From contig NZ_CP036498.1 of assembly GCF_018279705.1 (NCBI RefSeq), positions 248,001 through 312,000 on the forward strand: 64,000 bases of DNA, read 5' to 3'. Numbering within the stretch: the stretch's first letter is position 1; the number at the start of each line of letters is the position of its first letter. The notes beneath the pieces were generated by a model that ran no database searches, was not told where the DNA came from, and was given only the letters and a program-made list of their open reading frames with translations. The position numbers and the translations under genes are program-made. This DNA is from Tardiphaga alba (GTDB lineage Bacteria; Pseudomonadota; Alphaproteobacteria; Rhizobiales; Xanthobacteraceae). Shown here in pieces: positions 9,860-21,080 of the stretch.

Positions 9860-10669
9860 ATGATGTCTGATACGTTGAGGGCGGTAATTCTCGGTGTCGT
9901 CGAAGGCGCTACCGAATTCCTGCCAGTGTCCTCTACTGGCCATGTCCTTCTCGTCGAACGTATTCTCGGTCTCGATGAAGTCGGTTTCTGGAAAAGCTTT
10001 GCGATCCTGATACAGCTCGGCGCCATTCTCGCCATTCTCTCCATCTATTTCGGCAAGCTGTGGCGAATCGCGCTTGATATGTTCAAGGGCGATGTTGCCG
10101 CTCGCCGTTTCGTGATCGGCGTGCTCGTGGCTTTCCTGCCTGCTGCCGTGCTTGGCGCAGCCTTTGGCGGCTTCATCAAAGGCTACCTGTTCAATCCGTG
10201 GGTCGTGTGTTTCACATTGATCGTCGGCGGCGCGATTTTGCTCTGGGTCGATCAGCTCGATCTGCGGCCGGTGCATCCCGATGCGACCGAGTTTCCGTTG
10301 CTCACTTACTTCAAGATCGGCTGCTGCCAGTGCGTCGCCATGATTCCCGGCGTGTCGCGCTCCGGCGCCACGATCGTCGGCGCCATGCTGATGGGGGCCG
10401 ATAAGCGCGCCGCTGCGGAATTCTCGTTCTTCCTCGCGATCCCGACCATGGTCGGCGCCTTCACCTATGATCTGTTCAAGAGCCGCAACGACATCACGTC
10501 GGACGGCGCCGTGATCATTGCCATCGGTTTTGCCGTCTCCTTCATCACGGCCATCATCGTCGTGAAAAGCCTGCTGAATTATGTGACCCGTCACGGTTTC
10601 GCGCTGTTTGCCTGGTGGCGCGTGATCGTCGGCACGCTCGGCCTGATCGCGCTGGCGCTCGGCGCCTGA
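9860..10669 (+). CDS. uppP: Undecaprenyl-diphosphatase (BacA/UppP)
   Basis: An integral-membrane enzyme that dephosphorylates undecaprenyl diphosphate to recycle the peptidoglycan lipid carrier; extra copies give bacitracin resistance. The 269-residue protein has the family signatures [17 protein letters not shown] near the N-terminus and [10 protein letters not shown] in the second half, with about eight membrane segments. GAGG lies ten bases before two adjacent ATGs. It is monocistronic by position, between the divergent fzlA and the next membrane protein. Confidence 0.96.
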   Translation: MMSDTLRAVILGVVEGATEFLPVSSTGHVLLVERILGLDEVGFWKSFAILIQLGAILAILSIYFGKLWRIALDMFKGDVAARRFVIGVLVAFLPAAVLGAAFGGFIKGYLFNPWVVCFTLIVGGAILLWVDQLDLRPVHPDATEFPLLTYFKIGCCQCVAMIPGVSRSGATIVGAMLMGADKRAAAEFSFFLAIPTMVGAFTYDLFKSRNDITSDGAVIIAIGFAVSFITAIIVVKSLLNYVTRHGFALFAWWRVIVGTLGLIALALGA

Positions 10670-10737
10670 GCGCCCTGACGGTAAACAACTTATTAAAGCC
10701 TGCACTCTAGGATCGCCGCCATCAGCGGACGATCGCA

Positions 10738-12258
10738 ATGACCATCAATCTCGACACCGGCACGCCTGCCGCACCTGCGATGTCGGGCGCGCGGCACGCT
10801 GTTGTCGGCTGGCTCGCATGGGCGAGCCTGTTCGCCATCGCGATCATGCTTCGTCATGTGTTGGCCGCCAGCACCGATGTGAGCTGGTTGCTCACCGCCG
10901 GCGAGCGTGTGCTCGGTGGCGGCCGGCTCTATGTCGATGTCCTCGAAACCAATCCGCCGATGTCGGTGCTGGCCTATATGCCGGCCGTTGTTCTTTCCCG
11001 CATGTCGGGCTTCACGGCGGAAGTCGTGGTCGATGCGCTGGTGTTCATCGGCATTTTCGCATCGCTCGCCTGTTGCGCACTTCTGCTACGGCGAAACCCG
11101 GGTTTTGCGGGCGTGCGCGGCTGGCCACTGGTGCTGCTCGCCTTCGCCGCACTCGCCATCCTGCCGACGCAGGCATTCGGCCAGCGCGAACATATCGCGT
11201 TGATCGCCCTGTTGCCTTTTCTGGCAGCGCTGATCGACCGCATCACGGGTGGCATGCCGCCGCGGTGGCTGGCGATAGCGGCGGGCATTGGCGCTGCGGT
11301 GACCTTGTCGTTCAAGCCGCATTTCGCCTTGGCCGTCTATGTGCCGCTTGCAGTCACCGCCGTCGTGATGGGGCGGTCATGGCGCGTGCTGCTGCTTTCC
11401 GAGCATCTGACGGTTGCGGTTTGCGGCTTTCTCTATGTGGTTGTCACTGCGATCGTTTGGCCGCAATTCTTCACCGACATCCTGCCGCTGCTGCGCGACG
11501 TCTATGTTCCGGTCAAGCCGCCGGTGATGGCGCTGCTTGAAAAGCCGGCGGTCTCGCTGTGGGCCATCGCGCTGCTGGCGATCGTCGCTTTGCATCGAAA
11601 GCAACGGCTTTCACCGCCCTTGATCCTGCTCATGGCCACATCGGCCAGCTTCGCCGCGGCGTTCGTGCTGCAAGGGAAGGGCTGGCCTTATCAATCCTAT
11701 CCGGCCATCGCACTGGCTTTGTTCGCTCTCGGCTTCGCGCTGGCTCAAGAAACGGGCGCATCGCGGATCTGGCGGCGCTGTGGCGGCCTGTTGTTGCTCG
11801 CATTGTTCGTGCGGTCGATGCTGTGGTTCGACGTCGCCTTCGATGCCCGGCCGCTGCAGGAGCGTGTCGCGCAACTCGGCCAGAAGCGTCCCGCAATTCT
11901 TGCCATCACCGCAGAGCCGGGAATCGGCCATCCGCTCACCCGCGCGGTTGGCGGCACATGGGTGTCACGCCAGCAGGGTCTCTGGATCAACACCTATCTC
12001 ACGGTGATGCGCCGTACGGGCCTGTTGGATGACGTGCGTGCGGCGGCGTTCGAAGCCTATGCGGAGCGTGAGCGCCAAAGATTGATCGAGGACATCCGCC
12101 GGATGCCGCCGACGATCCTGATTGTGGACGATCTCACCGGCAGCGGAAGCGATTGGTTGAAGGCGCATCCGGATGTCGCCGGCCTGCTGACCGATTTCCA
12201 GCTGGTCGATACCGTCAATCAGGTCGGCATCTTCACGCGGCGGACGTCAGGCGGCTAG
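10738..12258 (+). CDS. Polytopic membrane protein, GT-C glycosyltransferase-like
   Basis: A 506-residue protein with about ten hydrophobic segments and a soluble C-terminal part of ~130 residues. The first periplasmic loop carries DVSWLLTAGERVLGGGRLYVDVLETNPP. This resembles the first loop of PMT/GT39-type GT-C transferases, where an acidic pair after the first helix is catalytic. That suggests transfer of a sugar from a polyprenyl phosphate, but the assignment rests on topology and this loop. Its last 12 bases overlap, tail to tail, the end of the nicotinamidase gene. Confidence 0.65.
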   Translation: MTINLDTGTPAAPAMSGARHAVVGWLAWASLFAIAIMLRHVLAASTDVSWLLTAGERVLGGGRLYVDVLETNPPMSVLAYMPAVVLSRMSGFTAEVVVDALVFIGIFASLACCALLLRRNPGFAGVRGWPLVLLAFAALAILPTQAFGQREHIALIALLPFLAALIDRITGGMPPRWLAIAAGIGAAVTLSFKPHFALAVYVPLAVTAVVMGRSWRVLLLSEHLTVAVCGFLYVVVTAIVWPQFFTDILPLLRDVYVPVKPPVMALLEKPAVSLWAIALLAIVALHRKQRLSPPLILLMATSASFAAAFVLQGKGWPYQSYPAIALALFALGFALAQETGASRIWRRCGGLLLLALFVRSMLWFDVAFDARPLQERVAQLGQKRPAILAITAEPGIGHPLTRAVGGTWVSRQQGLWINTYLTVMRRTGLLDDVRAAAFEAYAERERQRLIEDIRRMPPTILIVDDLTGSGSDWLKAHPDVAGLLTDFQLVDTVNQVGIFTRRTSGG

Positions 12259-12963
12259 GTCGCCGGATTTGATGCGCTTCACGCCGGCCTTTTGCATGTT
12301 GCTCCAGGCTTTGGCGAGCGAGCCCTGCGTGTCGATGCCGCGGCAGGCATCCTCGATCACATAGGTCTCGAAGCCTGCCTTGCGCGCATCCAGTGCCGAC
12401 CAGGCCACGCAGAAATCGGTGGCCAACCCCGCCACGAAAAGGCGCTGTAGTTTCCGTGCTTTCAGATAGCCGGCGAGACCTGTCGTGGTTTTGCCGTCGG
12501 CCTCGGTGAACGCCGAATAGCTATCGACCGCCTTGTCATAACCTTTGCGCAAGACGAGCTGCGCATGCGGAATGGCAAGATCCTTCGACAGCGCAGCGCC
12601 TTCGGTGCCCTGCACGCAGTGATCCGGCCACAGCACCTGCTTGCCATAGGTGACCTCTGTGGTCTCGAATGGTTTCTTGCCACTGTGGCTGGACGCGAAG
12701 GAGACATGGCCCGGCGTGTGCCAGTCCTGGGTCAGCACGACATGCATGAATTTCTTCGCGAGGGCGTTGATGACGGGCACGACCTTGTCGCCGTCCTTCA
12801 CCGCGAGGCTGCCGCCGGGCAGGAAGCAATTCTGCACGTCCACGACGAGCAGAACCGAATTACGGTCTGCCGTGATCTTTCCGGCGGCTTCGAGTGCCTT
12901 CGGCATCATGCCGGTCGCTGCCATCGCACCAAGTCCCACAAGAAGCTGACGTCGATCGACCAT
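12247..12963 (-). CDS. pncA: Nicotinamidase, apparently exported
   Basis: An isochorismatase-fold amidase that hydrolyses nicotinamide to nicotinate for NAD salvage. The catalytic triad fits Asp42 (VVDVQNCF), Lys140 (VLRKGYDK) and Cys185 (ATDFCVAW). The metal-binding DWH (80-82) and WPDHC motif are present. Unusually, the first ~27 residues look like a twin-arginine signal peptide (VDRRQLLVGLGAMAATG ... LEAAG), so the enzyme may work in the periplasm. Classical PncA is cytosolic and lacks this. The open frame gives no shorter start that would remove only the signal. Confidence 0.87.
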   Translation of the reverse strand: MVDRRQLLVGLGAMAATGMMPKALEAAGKITADRNSVLLVVDVQNCFLPGGSLAVKDGDKVVPVINALAKKFMHVVLTQDWHTPGHVSFASSHSGKKPFETTEVTYGKQVLWPDHCVQGTEGAALSKDLAIPHAQLVLRKGYDKAVDSYSAFTEADGKTTTGLAGYLKARKLQRLFVAGLATDFCVAWSALDARKAGFETYVIEDACRGIDTQGSLAKAWSNMQKAGVKRIKSGDLAA

Positions 12964-13031
12964 CGCAACATCTCCCGCCGGAATGGCATCAGCAAATCAG
13001 GCCGGGGGATGAACGTAAAGCGTCGGTTGCG

Positions 13032-13970
13032 TCACCGCGGCTCGATACCGTCGCGAACGGCGCGGAATCGCGGGAAGGCTTTCGACCAGTCATCGCGCGG
13101 GGCGCTGGCGATGATGCGCATGGCGGTCTTGCCGGAGCCGAAGCGCAGCCACTGCACGACGCTGACCGGCGTGCCGTCCTTGCCGCTGATGGCGTCGATC
13201 CGGGTCTCGTAGCCCGGCATGCCGTCGATCCGCTGCGGCTCGGACAGCGTGATACGCGCCTCGCGGAGGCCGGGAATCATGCCCGCGGCCTGCTGGGCGA
13301 AGCGACCGCGATCGTCGGCCTTTTCGGGGGCCGAGCCGACGCTGCCGAGGATCATGAACGGGCTCTTTTCGATGGCATTCTCGTCGGCGGAGTCGGCCAG
13401 CATGATGGCTGCGCCCGGCGCCAGGGTGCGAATAGTCTTGAAGTTGCTGAGTTCAACGATCTTGAACGGCATCAGGCCCAGTTGCTCGGCGAGCGGCACG
13501 TCCTTGCGCACGGTGACGCTGGCGAACATCTGGCGGACGGCGTCGTCCGTATAGATTTTCTGCGCGTTTTCCGGGACCTGCACGGCGACATAGCCCGAAA
13601 ACGTGCCGCCATTGACGATCATCGAGTAGCGCCGGACCGGGGTGCCGGCGGCGTCCTTGGTCGGCTCGACGGTGTAGAAGGCCTGGCCGGCGCCGGTCTC
13701 GATCGTCTCGGGCTTCAGCGCCATGCTGGCCGGGTTGGTCTTGAACGCCGTTTCGACCTCGGTGAAGGCGGAGGCCGGCAGCTCCGTCATCAGCATTTTC
13801 ACGCCCTGGTCCGACGTCTGGAAGCCGGTAAAGGTCTTGGACGGCTCCAGCCCCACCGATGGGGTGATCCCGATCCGGACCCCCGCGGGATAGACGGGAT
13901 CGGCCGCATGGACCGGGGTCGAGGCGGCCAGGAACACGGTCAGGGCGAACAGGGGCGCGAGGTGTCTCAT
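13032..13970 (-). CDS. Secreted protein of unknown function
   Basis: 312 residues from the ATG at 13970. The N-terminus is a clear Sec signal peptide (MRHLAPLFALTVFLAASTPVHA, cleavage after AHA-like VHA/AD). The mature part is a repeated alpha/beta pattern with two similar halves, one around FTEVETAFKTNP to VQVPEN and one around AEQLGLMPFKIVELSNF to the end; it has no cysteines and no membrane anchor. I do not recognise an enzymatic motif. The frame runs on upstream through a tandem repeat, but the signal peptide fixes the start. Confidence 0.75.
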   Translation of the reverse strand: MRHLAPLFALTVFLAASTPVHAADPVYPAGVRIGITPSVGLEPSKTFTGFQTSDQGVKMLMTELPASAFTEVETAFKTNPASMALKPETIETGAGQAFYTVEPTKDAAGTPVRRYSMIVNGGTFSGYVAVQVPENAQKIYTDDAVRQMFASVTVRKDVPLAEQLGLMPFKIVELSNFKTIRTLAPGAAIMLADSADENAIEKSPFMILGSVGSAPEKADDRGRFAQQAAGMIPGLREARITLSEPQRIDGMPGYETRIDAISGKDGTPVSVVQWLRFGSGKTAMRIIASAPRDDWSKAFPRFRAVRDGIEPR

Positions 13971-13980
13971 CAGGCTCTTA

Positions 13981-14033
13981 CTTGGTTGGTGGCAAGTACT
14001 TAGTTGGTGGCAAGTACTTGGTTGGCGGCAAGG
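13981..14033. repeat. Tandem 18-base repeat upstream of the secreted-protein gene
   Basis: Three head-to-tail copies of an 18-base unit, CTTGGTTGGTGGCAAGTA, at 13981, 13999 and 14017. The second differs at one base and the third at two or three. They lie 11 bases upstream of the ATG at 13970, so they sit in the leader of that minus-strand gene. The junctions create AAGTACTT palindromes. Confidence 0.9.
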
Positions 14034-14237
14034 CTGCTCGGCAGTGCAAGCGTTTCGGCGGCGGATCACCGAAAGGGGCATACGGTTGCCCTGTTCCAGC
14101 AACAGATCAAGGCACAAATCCGTTCCCGGGCGGTCCCGCGCCGATCCGCCGCGCAGCTCCCTCTTTCAGCGCGCATTCAGACTTAATTAATTTCCTGAAT
14201 ACCCTATGATTTCCGCGCTGAAGCCCCTCCCGGATGC

Positions 14238-14264
14238 CTTGCGGCCACCTAGCCCCTCCTATAT
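14238..14264 (+). promoter_or_regulatory. Candidate sigma-32 (RpoH) promoter of dnaK
   Basis: CTTGCG, 13 bases, TCCTATAT. The -35 keeps the CTTG core of heat-shock promoters. The -10 matches CCCCATAT at six of eight positions and is close to the alphaproteobacterial CYTAT-T form. It would give a leader of about 100 bases before dnaK. No CIRCE element was seen. Confidence 0.45.
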
Positions 14265-14368
14265 GACGCTCAGCGTCGCAATATCGCGAGCATGTGATTG
14301 ATTTGGGGGTTTGAGCGGGGCGCCCGTTGGGCCCGGCCAACCTGCCGCAGCAAGAAGGAAGTGAGAGC

Positions 14369-16267
<1,899 letters not shown>

Positions 16268-16280
16268 TAGGCGAGCAAGA

Positions 16281-16336
16281 CAATGACCCTCATCCTGAGC
16301 AGCGCAGCGCGCGTTTCGACGGGTGGGGGTTGTTTT
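16281..16336. repeat. Fragment of an interspersed repeat between dnaK and dnaJ
   Basis: ACCCTCATCCTGAGCAGCGC followed by GCGCGTTTCGACGGGTG resembles one half of the CCTCATCCTGAGGAGC...CGAAGGGTG repeat common in Bradyrhizobium-type genomes. It is followed by T-rich DNA (GGTTGTTTTTTGTT) that might help termination after dnaK. Only one arm is present, so this is a relic at best. Confidence 0.4.
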
Positions 16337-16435
16337 TTGTTAGGCCAATTTTGTTAGTTGAGAAGCTGCGTCTTCACTGAAGCGTTCTTCTGCGATGCTC
16401 CTTCATAGCGGAGCGGTTTCGGGCGGATCTGACGA

Positions 16436-17578
16436 ATGTCCACCAAGCAATGTTACTACGAGACGCTGGAAGTCGAGCGCACCGCCAATGATGCGACGCT
16501 CAAGACCTCGTTCCGCAAGCTTGCGATGAAGTGGCATCCGGACAAGAACCCGGGCGATGCCGCCGCCGAAGTGAAGTTCAAGGAAATCGCCGAGGCCTAT
16601 GACGTCCTGAAGGACGGCGACAAGCGCGCCGCCTATGATCGTTTCGGCCATGCGGCGTTCGAGCAGGGCCATGGCGGCGGCGGTGGTCCGGGCTTCGGAT
16701 CGGGCTTCGCCTCATCCTTCTCCGATATTTTCGAAGACCTGTTCGGCATGGCCGGCCAGCGCGGCGGTGGCCGCAGCGGCGGTCGCGAGCGTGGCGCGGA
16801 CCTACGCTACAATATGGAAATCACGCTGGAGGAGGCTTTCTCCGGCAAGACGGCGCAGATCGAAATCCCGGTCGCCGTCACTTGCGAGGCCTGCTCCGGC
16901 ACCGGCGCCAAGGCCGGCACCAAGCCGAAGACCTGTTCGACCTGCGCCGGCCAGGGCCGCGTCCGCCAGGCCCAGGGCTTCTTCACGCTGGAGCGCACCT
17001 GCCCGAGCTGCCATGGCCGCGGCCAGATGATCGAAGATCCGTGCCCGAGTTGCTCCGGCGCCGGTCGTGTCGAGCGCGAGCGCTCGCTCTCCGTGAACAT
17101 TCCCGCTGGCGTCGAGGACGGCACCCGCATCCGTCTCGCCAATGAAGGCGAGGCTGGTACGCGTGGCGGTCCCGCTGGCGATCTCTACATCTTCCTCTCG
17201 CTCGCCTCGCACGACTTCTTCCAGCGCGATGGTGCCGATCTTCACTGCCGCGTGCCGATCTCCATGGTCACGGCAGCGCTCGGTGGCGAATTCGAAGTGC
17301 CGACCATCGAAGGCGGCCGCAACAAGGTGAAGGTGCCGTCGGGCACGCAGTCCGGCCGCCGTTTCCGCGTCGGTGGCAAGGGCATGCCTGTCCTGCGTTC
17401 GCGTCAGTCCGGCGACATGTATGTGCAGGTTGTGGTGGAGACGCCGCAGAACCTGACAAAGAAACAGCAGGAGCTTCTCAGCGAATTCGAGAAGCTTTCC
17501 TCTGGTGCAACGCAACCAGAGGCCGCGGGATTCTTCACCAAGGTCAAGGACTTCTTCGGAACACGAAGCGCGCCCTGA
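16436..17578 (+). CDS. dnaJ: Chaperone DnaJ (Hsp40)
   Basis: A type I Hsp40 co-chaperone of 380 residues that stimulates the DnaK ATPase. It has a J domain (1-70) with the essential HPD ([10 protein letters not shown]) and a Gly/Phe-rich linker ([14 protein letters not shown]). Four CxxCxGxG zinc repeats follow ([32 protein letters not shown]), then two C-terminal substrate-binding barrels. The start [15 protein letters not shown] is the usual alphaproteobacterial N-terminus. The ribosome-binding site is weak. It is paired with dnaK. Confidence 0.98.
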   Translation: MSTKQCYYETLEVERTANDATLKTSFRKLAMKWHPDKNPGDAAAEVKFKEIAEAYDVLKDGDKRAAYDRFGHAAFEQGHGGGGGPGFGSGFASSFSDIFEDLFGMAGQRGGGRSGGRERGADLRYNMEITLEEAFSGKTAQIEIPVAVTCEACSGTGAKAGTKPKTCSTCAGQGRVRQAQGFFTLERTCPSCHGRGQMIEDPCPSCSGAGRVERERSLSVNIPAGVEDGTRIRLANEGEAGTRGGPAGDLYIFLSLASHDFFQRDGADLHCRVPISMVTAALGGEFEVPTIEGGRNKVKVPSGTQSGRRFRVGGKGMPVLRSRQSGDMYVQVVVETPQNLTKKQQELLSEFEKLSSGATQPEAAGFFTKVKDFFGTRSAP

Positions 17579-17671
17579 TGTTAGAATGCTTGACCGTTTC
17601 CACGGTTGACGATACCTCTTTATGACGAAATTCTGACGTCCCGCACGTTCCGCGGTCTGCTTGGAAGCACA

Positions 17672-18274
17672 ATGCCTCTGCAATCGTCCGCGCGTCCGTT
17701 GAAAAAGCCGCTTCGTCTCGATGACGAAGTCCGCTTCATCCGTTCATGGATCGACAAGCCGCTGCATATGGGCGCCGTGATGCCGTCAGGCAAAGCGCTG
17801 GCGCGCACGATGGCGCAATATGTCGATCCGAAGGGGACCGGTCCGGTCATCGAACTTGGCCCCGGCACCGGCGCGATCACCACTGCGCTCGTGGCGCATG
17901 GCATCGATCAGAAGCGTCTGGTGCTCGTCGAGTTCAATCCTACCTTCTGCGCCTTGCTGCGTGAACGCTATCCGCAGGCGACCGTCGTGCAGGGCGATGC
18001 CTACACACTCCGCGATACGCTCTGGGACGTGCTGAAAGAGCCGGCCTCCGCCGTGGTCTCCGGCCTGCCGCTCGTCACCAAGCCGATGCTGACCCGCCTG
18101 AAGCTGATCCGCGATGCTTTCGCAGCGCTCGCGCCGAATGCGCCCTTCGTCCAGTTCACCTATTCGGTGGCGCCGCCGATCCCGAAATCGCTGCCCGGTG
18201 TGTCCACCGAGGCGTCCGAGCGGATCTGGATGAACCTTCCGCCCGCCCGCGTCTGGGTGTATCGCAAGGGCTGA
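17672..18274 (+). CDS. pmtA: Phospholipid N-methyltransferase (PmtA type)
   Basis: A SAM-dependent methyltransferase resembling rhizobial PmtA, which methylates phosphatidylethanolamine stepwise to phosphatidylcholine. The SAM-binding motif I is VIELGPGTGAIT, with motif II near LVLVEFNPTF and VVQGDA, and a later SGLPLVTKPM that fits the PmtA/KsgA-like group. The ATG at 17672 follows GGAAG and gives 200 residues, the family length. An upstream TTG at 17606 is unlikely. rRNA dimethylase-like paralogues share the fold, but the SGLP motif favours PmtA. Confidence 0.82.
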   Translation: MPLQSSARPLKKPLRLDDEVRFIRSWIDKPLHMGAVMPSGKALARTMAQYVDPKGTGPVIELGPGTGAITTALVAHGIDQKRLVLVEFNPTFCALLRERYPQATVVQGDAYTLRDTLWDVLKEPASAVVSGLPLVTKPMLTRLKLIRDAFAALAPNAPFVQFTYSVAPPIPKSLPGVSTEASERIWMNLPPARVWVYRKG

Positions 18275-18322
18275 GGCCGTTCGCGATCGCGCGGCGGCTC
18301 CGCCATCAACGCGATCGGACAC

Positions 18323-18901
18323 ATGGCAGCACCAAAAATCCTCGTCATTCCCGGCTCGCTGCGCACTGGCTCGTTGAACGCAAAGCTGGCCGCTGCCGCT
18401 GTCGATGAACTCGTGCGCGCAGATGCTGAGGTCACTCGGATATCGCTGGGCGACTTTCCGCTGCCGATCTATGACGGCGATCTCGAAGCCTCATCCGGTG
18501 TGCCGAAACATGCGCTCAATCTGAAGCGCATGATGGCGGCTCAGGACGGCGTGCTGATTGTCACGCCCGAATACAATTCCTCGCTGCCGCCGCTGGTGAA
18601 GAACACCATCGACTGGGTCTCGCGCGTGACGGACGGGCAGGAGGGCAGGGGACACGTATTTCGCGGCCGTGCCTTCGCCATCGCCGCCGCATCCAATGGC
18701 CGTCTCGGTGGCACGCGCTGTCTCGAAGCGCTGCGGCTTGTATTGTCCGCCTGCCGTGCGCTGGTGATCCCGAGCCAGCTTGCGCTGTCACATGCCGATG
18801 ATGCCTATGACGAGATGGATCGTCTCAAACACCCCGCCGATATCGCGGCGATGCAATCCATGGTGCGACAACTGATCGATGTCGCCCAGCAGATGAAGTG
18901 A
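18323..18901 (+). CDS. NADPH-dependent FMN reductase
   Basis: A flavodoxin-fold quinone/FMN/chromate reductase of 192 residues. The FMN phosphate loop is [13 protein letters not shown] near the N-terminus. The family motif [21 protein letters not shown] lies in the middle, and the cofactor-stacking segment [12 protein letters not shown] follows. It is likely cytosolic and dimeric. It sits between pmtA and pyrF on the same strand, 7 bases before pyrF, so it may be cotranscribed with pyrF. Confidence 0.9.
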   Translation: MAAPKILVIPGSLRTGSLNAKLAAAAVDELVRADAEVTRISLGDFPLPIYDGDLEASSGVPKHALNLKRMMAAQDGVLIVTPEYNSSLPPLVKNTIDWVSRVTDGQEGRGHVFRGRAFAIAAASNGRLGGTRCLEALRLVLSACRALVIPSQLALSHADDAYDEMDRLKHPADIAAMQSMVRQLIDVAQQMK

Positions 18902-18908
18902 GCCTGAC

Positions 18909-19613
18909 ATGACCGCCATTCTCGATCCCCGTGATCGCCTGATCGTCGCGCTCGACGTGCCAGATGTCGCTTCCGCTGGAGCCATGATCGAACGGCTCGG
19001 TGACAGCGTGACGTTCTACAAGATCGGCTATCAGCTCGGTTATGCCGGCGGCCTGCCGCTGGTGCGCAAGCTCGCCGATGCCGGCAAGAAAGTGTTTGCC
19101 GATCTGAAGATGCACGACATCGGCAACACGGTGGCCAAGGGCGTGGAGAGTGTCGCCAAGCTCGGGGCGACCTTCCTCACGGTCCACGCCTATCCGCAGA
19201 CCATGCAGGCTGCAGCCAATGCGAGCAAAGGTTCCGATCTGCGCATTCTCGCGGTCACCGTGCTGACCTCCTACGACAACGAAGATCTCAAGGCCGCCGG
19301 CTATCAGCTCGGCGTCAGCGATCTCGTCACCACGCGCGCGCAACAAGCGCAGGCGCTCGGTATCGACGGTCTCGTCTGCTCGCCGGAAGAAGCCGGCAAT
19401 CTGCGCAAGCTGATCAAGCCGGAAATGGTCCTGGTGACGCCCGGCGTGCGCCCTGCGGGTGCCGATATCGGCGACCAGAAGCGCGTGATGACGCCGGCCA
19501 AGGCGATTGCGGCAGGCTCGGATTATCTCGTCGTCGGTCGTCCGATCCTTGCTGCCGATGATCCGAAGGCGGCGGCAGAGGCGATTGTGGCGGAGATTGC
19601 GGCCGCGACCTAA
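18909..19613 (+). CDS. pyrF: Orotidine 5'-phosphate decarboxylase
   Basis: Catalyses the last step of UMP synthesis, decarboxylating OMP. The TIM-barrel protein has 234 residues. It carries the first-strand LIVALDVPD, the catalytic Lys-Asp array [24 protein letters not shown] as the phosphate loop and [11 protein letters not shown] at the C-terminus. It follows the FMN reductase by 7 bases and is followed by a palindromic repeat. Confidence 0.98.
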   Translation: MTAILDPRDRLIVALDVPDVASAGAMIERLGDSVTFYKIGYQLGYAGGLPLVRKLADAGKKVFADLKMHDIGNTVAKGVESVAKLGATFLTVHAYPQTMQAAANASKGSDLRILAVTVLTSYDNEDLKAAGYQLGVSDLVTTRAQQAQALGIDGLVCSPEEAGNLRKLIKPEMVLVTPGVRPAGADIGDQKRVMTPAKAIAAGSDYLVVGRPILAADDPKAAAEAIVAEIAAAT

Positions 19614-19624
19614 CCGAGCTTCTC

Positions 19625-19705
19625 CGTCATGGCCGGGCTTGTCCCGGCCATCCACGCCTTTGTCTGGGCTAAGACGTGGATACCCGGCATTCGCCGGGTA
19701 TGACG
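19625..19705. repeat. Palindromic repeat, family C
   Basis: An 81-base element beginning CGTCATGGCCGGGCTTGTCC and ending CATTCGCCGGGTATGACG. It has two internal hairpins (GGCCGGGC / CCCGGCC and ACCCGGC / GCCGGGT). This is a common intergenic repeat type of Bradyrhizobium relatives. It lies directly after pyrF and may act as its transcript 3' end. Confidence 0.85.
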
Positions 19706-19760
19706 ATGTGTTAGGTAGCTAACGTCGCGAACGTTATTTCGATCAAGGGAGAAAACCAAA

Positions 19761-20066
19761 ATGCCGAAAGCTTACTGGGTCGCGCGCGTCGATGTTCACA
19801 ACATGGACGGCTACAAGCAGTATGTCGCCGAGAACGGCCCCGTCTTCGCAAAATACGGCGCCAAGTTTCTGGTTCGCGGTGGCCAGTTCGAAGCCAAGGA
19901 AGGCACCTCGCGTACGCGCAATGTCGTGCTCGAATTCAAGGATTATGCGACCGCGCTCGCCTGCTACAATTCGCCGGAATACCAGCGCCTCGTGGAGATG
20001 CGGAAGCCCCATGGCGAGAGTGATCTCGTGATCATCGAAGGCTATGACGGTCCCCAGCCGGGGTAA
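19761..20066 (+). CDS. DUF1330 family protein
   Basis: A 101-residue protein of the DUF1330 ferredoxin-like (dimeric alpha/beta barrel) family. Recognisable segments are KAYWVARVDVHNMDGYKQYV, GAKFLVRGGQFEAKEG and VVLEFKDYATALACYNSPEY. Function is unknown. The fold often binds small ligands or acts as a monooxygenase-like scaffold. AAGGGAG precedes the ATG. It is flanked on both sides by palindromic repeats, so it is probably transcribed alone. Confidence 0.9.
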   Translation: MPKAYWVARVDVHNMDGYKQYVAENGPVFAKYGAKFLVRGGQFEAKEGTSRTRNVVLEFKDYATALACYNSPEYQRLVEMRKPHGESDLVIIEGYDGPQPG

Positions 20067-20073
20067 CATCATC

Positions 20074-20160
20074 CGTCATTGCGAGCGCAGCGAAGCAATC
20101 CAACTCTTCCTTGCTTGTGGCCCTGGATTGCTTCGTCCCCTTCGGCTCCTCGCAATGACG
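20074..20160. repeat. Palindromic repeat, family B (copy 1 of 2)
   Basis: An 87-base inverted repeat with ends CGTCATTGCGAGCGCAGCGA and CTCCTCGCAATGACG and an inner AAGCAATCCA / TGGATTGCTT pair. The second copy lies between kdpB and kdpC at 29950. This GCAATGACG repeat type is widespread in alphaproteobacterial genomes. Confidence 0.9.
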
Positions 20161-20239
20161 TGGCGGGGCGCGATGTTGCTGTCGTGTTGTTATAATCGCA
20201 TCACGCCGCTATACCGCCTGAGATACGAAGGAACGCCAG

Positions 20240-21055
20240 ATGTCCGATATGAGATTGATCGTTGCCGGCGCCGGCGGCCGTATGGGCCGCGCGCTGATCC
20301 GCACCATCCATGACACGCCGGGCGCCGTGCTCGCTGGCGCGCTTGAGGCGCCGACCTCGGAACTGCTCGGCCAGGATGCCGGCGTGCTAGCTGGCCTGCC
20401 GGAAAACGGCATCAAACTCTCGGCCGATCTGTGGACCCTGTCGAAGGAAGCCGACGGCATCCTCGATTTCACCGTGCCTGCTGCGACCATCGCCAATGTC
20501 GCCATCGCGGCCCAGCGCGGCATCGTGCATGTGATCGGCACCACCGGCCTGTCGGCGTCCGATGACGCCGTCATCAAGAGCGTCACCAAGCAGGCGATCG
20601 TGGTGCAGTCGGGCAATATGAGCCTCGGCGTCAATCTGCTGGCCGCACTGGTGAAGCGCGTCGCGCAGTCGCTCGATGACGGGTTCGACATCGAAGTGCT
20701 GGAGATGCACCACAAGGCGAAGATCGATGCGCCATCGGGCACCGCCTTCATGCTCGGCCAGGCCGCTGCCGATGGCCGTGGGGTCTCGCTCGACACACAT
20801 TCGGCTCGTGGCCGTGATGGCATCACCGGCGCGCGCAAGACGGGCGATATCGGCTTCGCCTCGCTGCGCGGCGGCACCGTCGCCGGTGAGCATACGGTGA
20901 TCTTCGCCGGCCCGCATGAGCGTATCGAACTCATTCACAAGGCCGAGGATCGCATGATCTTCGCCCATGGTGCGCTGAAGGCGGCCATGTGGGCGCATGG
21001 CAAGCCGCCCGGGCACTATTCGATGGCCGACGTTCTCGGCCTCGGTGAGAAATAA
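20240..21055 (+). CDS. dapB: 4-hydroxy-tetrahydrodipicolinate reductase
   Basis: A lysine/diaminopimelate-pathway reductase using NAD(P)H. The 271-residue protein starts with the Rossmann motif [15 protein letters not shown]. It contains the conserved catalytic region [21 protein letters not shown] with the His pair and Lys, and the [23 protein letters not shown] segment of the tetramerisation domain. It is followed after 25 bases by gpmA on the same strand. Confidence 0.98.
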   Translation: MSDMRLIVAGAGGRMGRALIRTIHDTPGAVLAGALEAPTSELLGQDAGVLAGLPENGIKLSADLWTLSKEADGILDFTVPAATIANVAIAAQRGIVHVIGTTGLSASDDAVIKSVTKQAIVVQSGNMSLGVNLLAALVKRVAQSLDDGFDIEVLEMHHKAKIDAPSGTAFMLGQAAADGRGVSLDTHSARGRDGITGARKTGDIGFASLRGGTVAGEHTVIFAGPHERIELIHKAEDRMIFAHGALKAAMWAHGKPPGHYSMADVLGLGEK

Positions 21056-21080
21056 GAACAGACTGGAATAGGAAACTGCG

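Noticed and set aside
9719..9863. 47-codon ORF ending in the uppP start
   Set aside because: Composition is unlike a protein and no ribosome-binding site was seen; it is likely uppP leader.
14174..14368. CIRCE element before dnaK
   Set aside because: No TTAGCACTC-type inverted repeat is present; a sigma-32-like promoter explains the region better.
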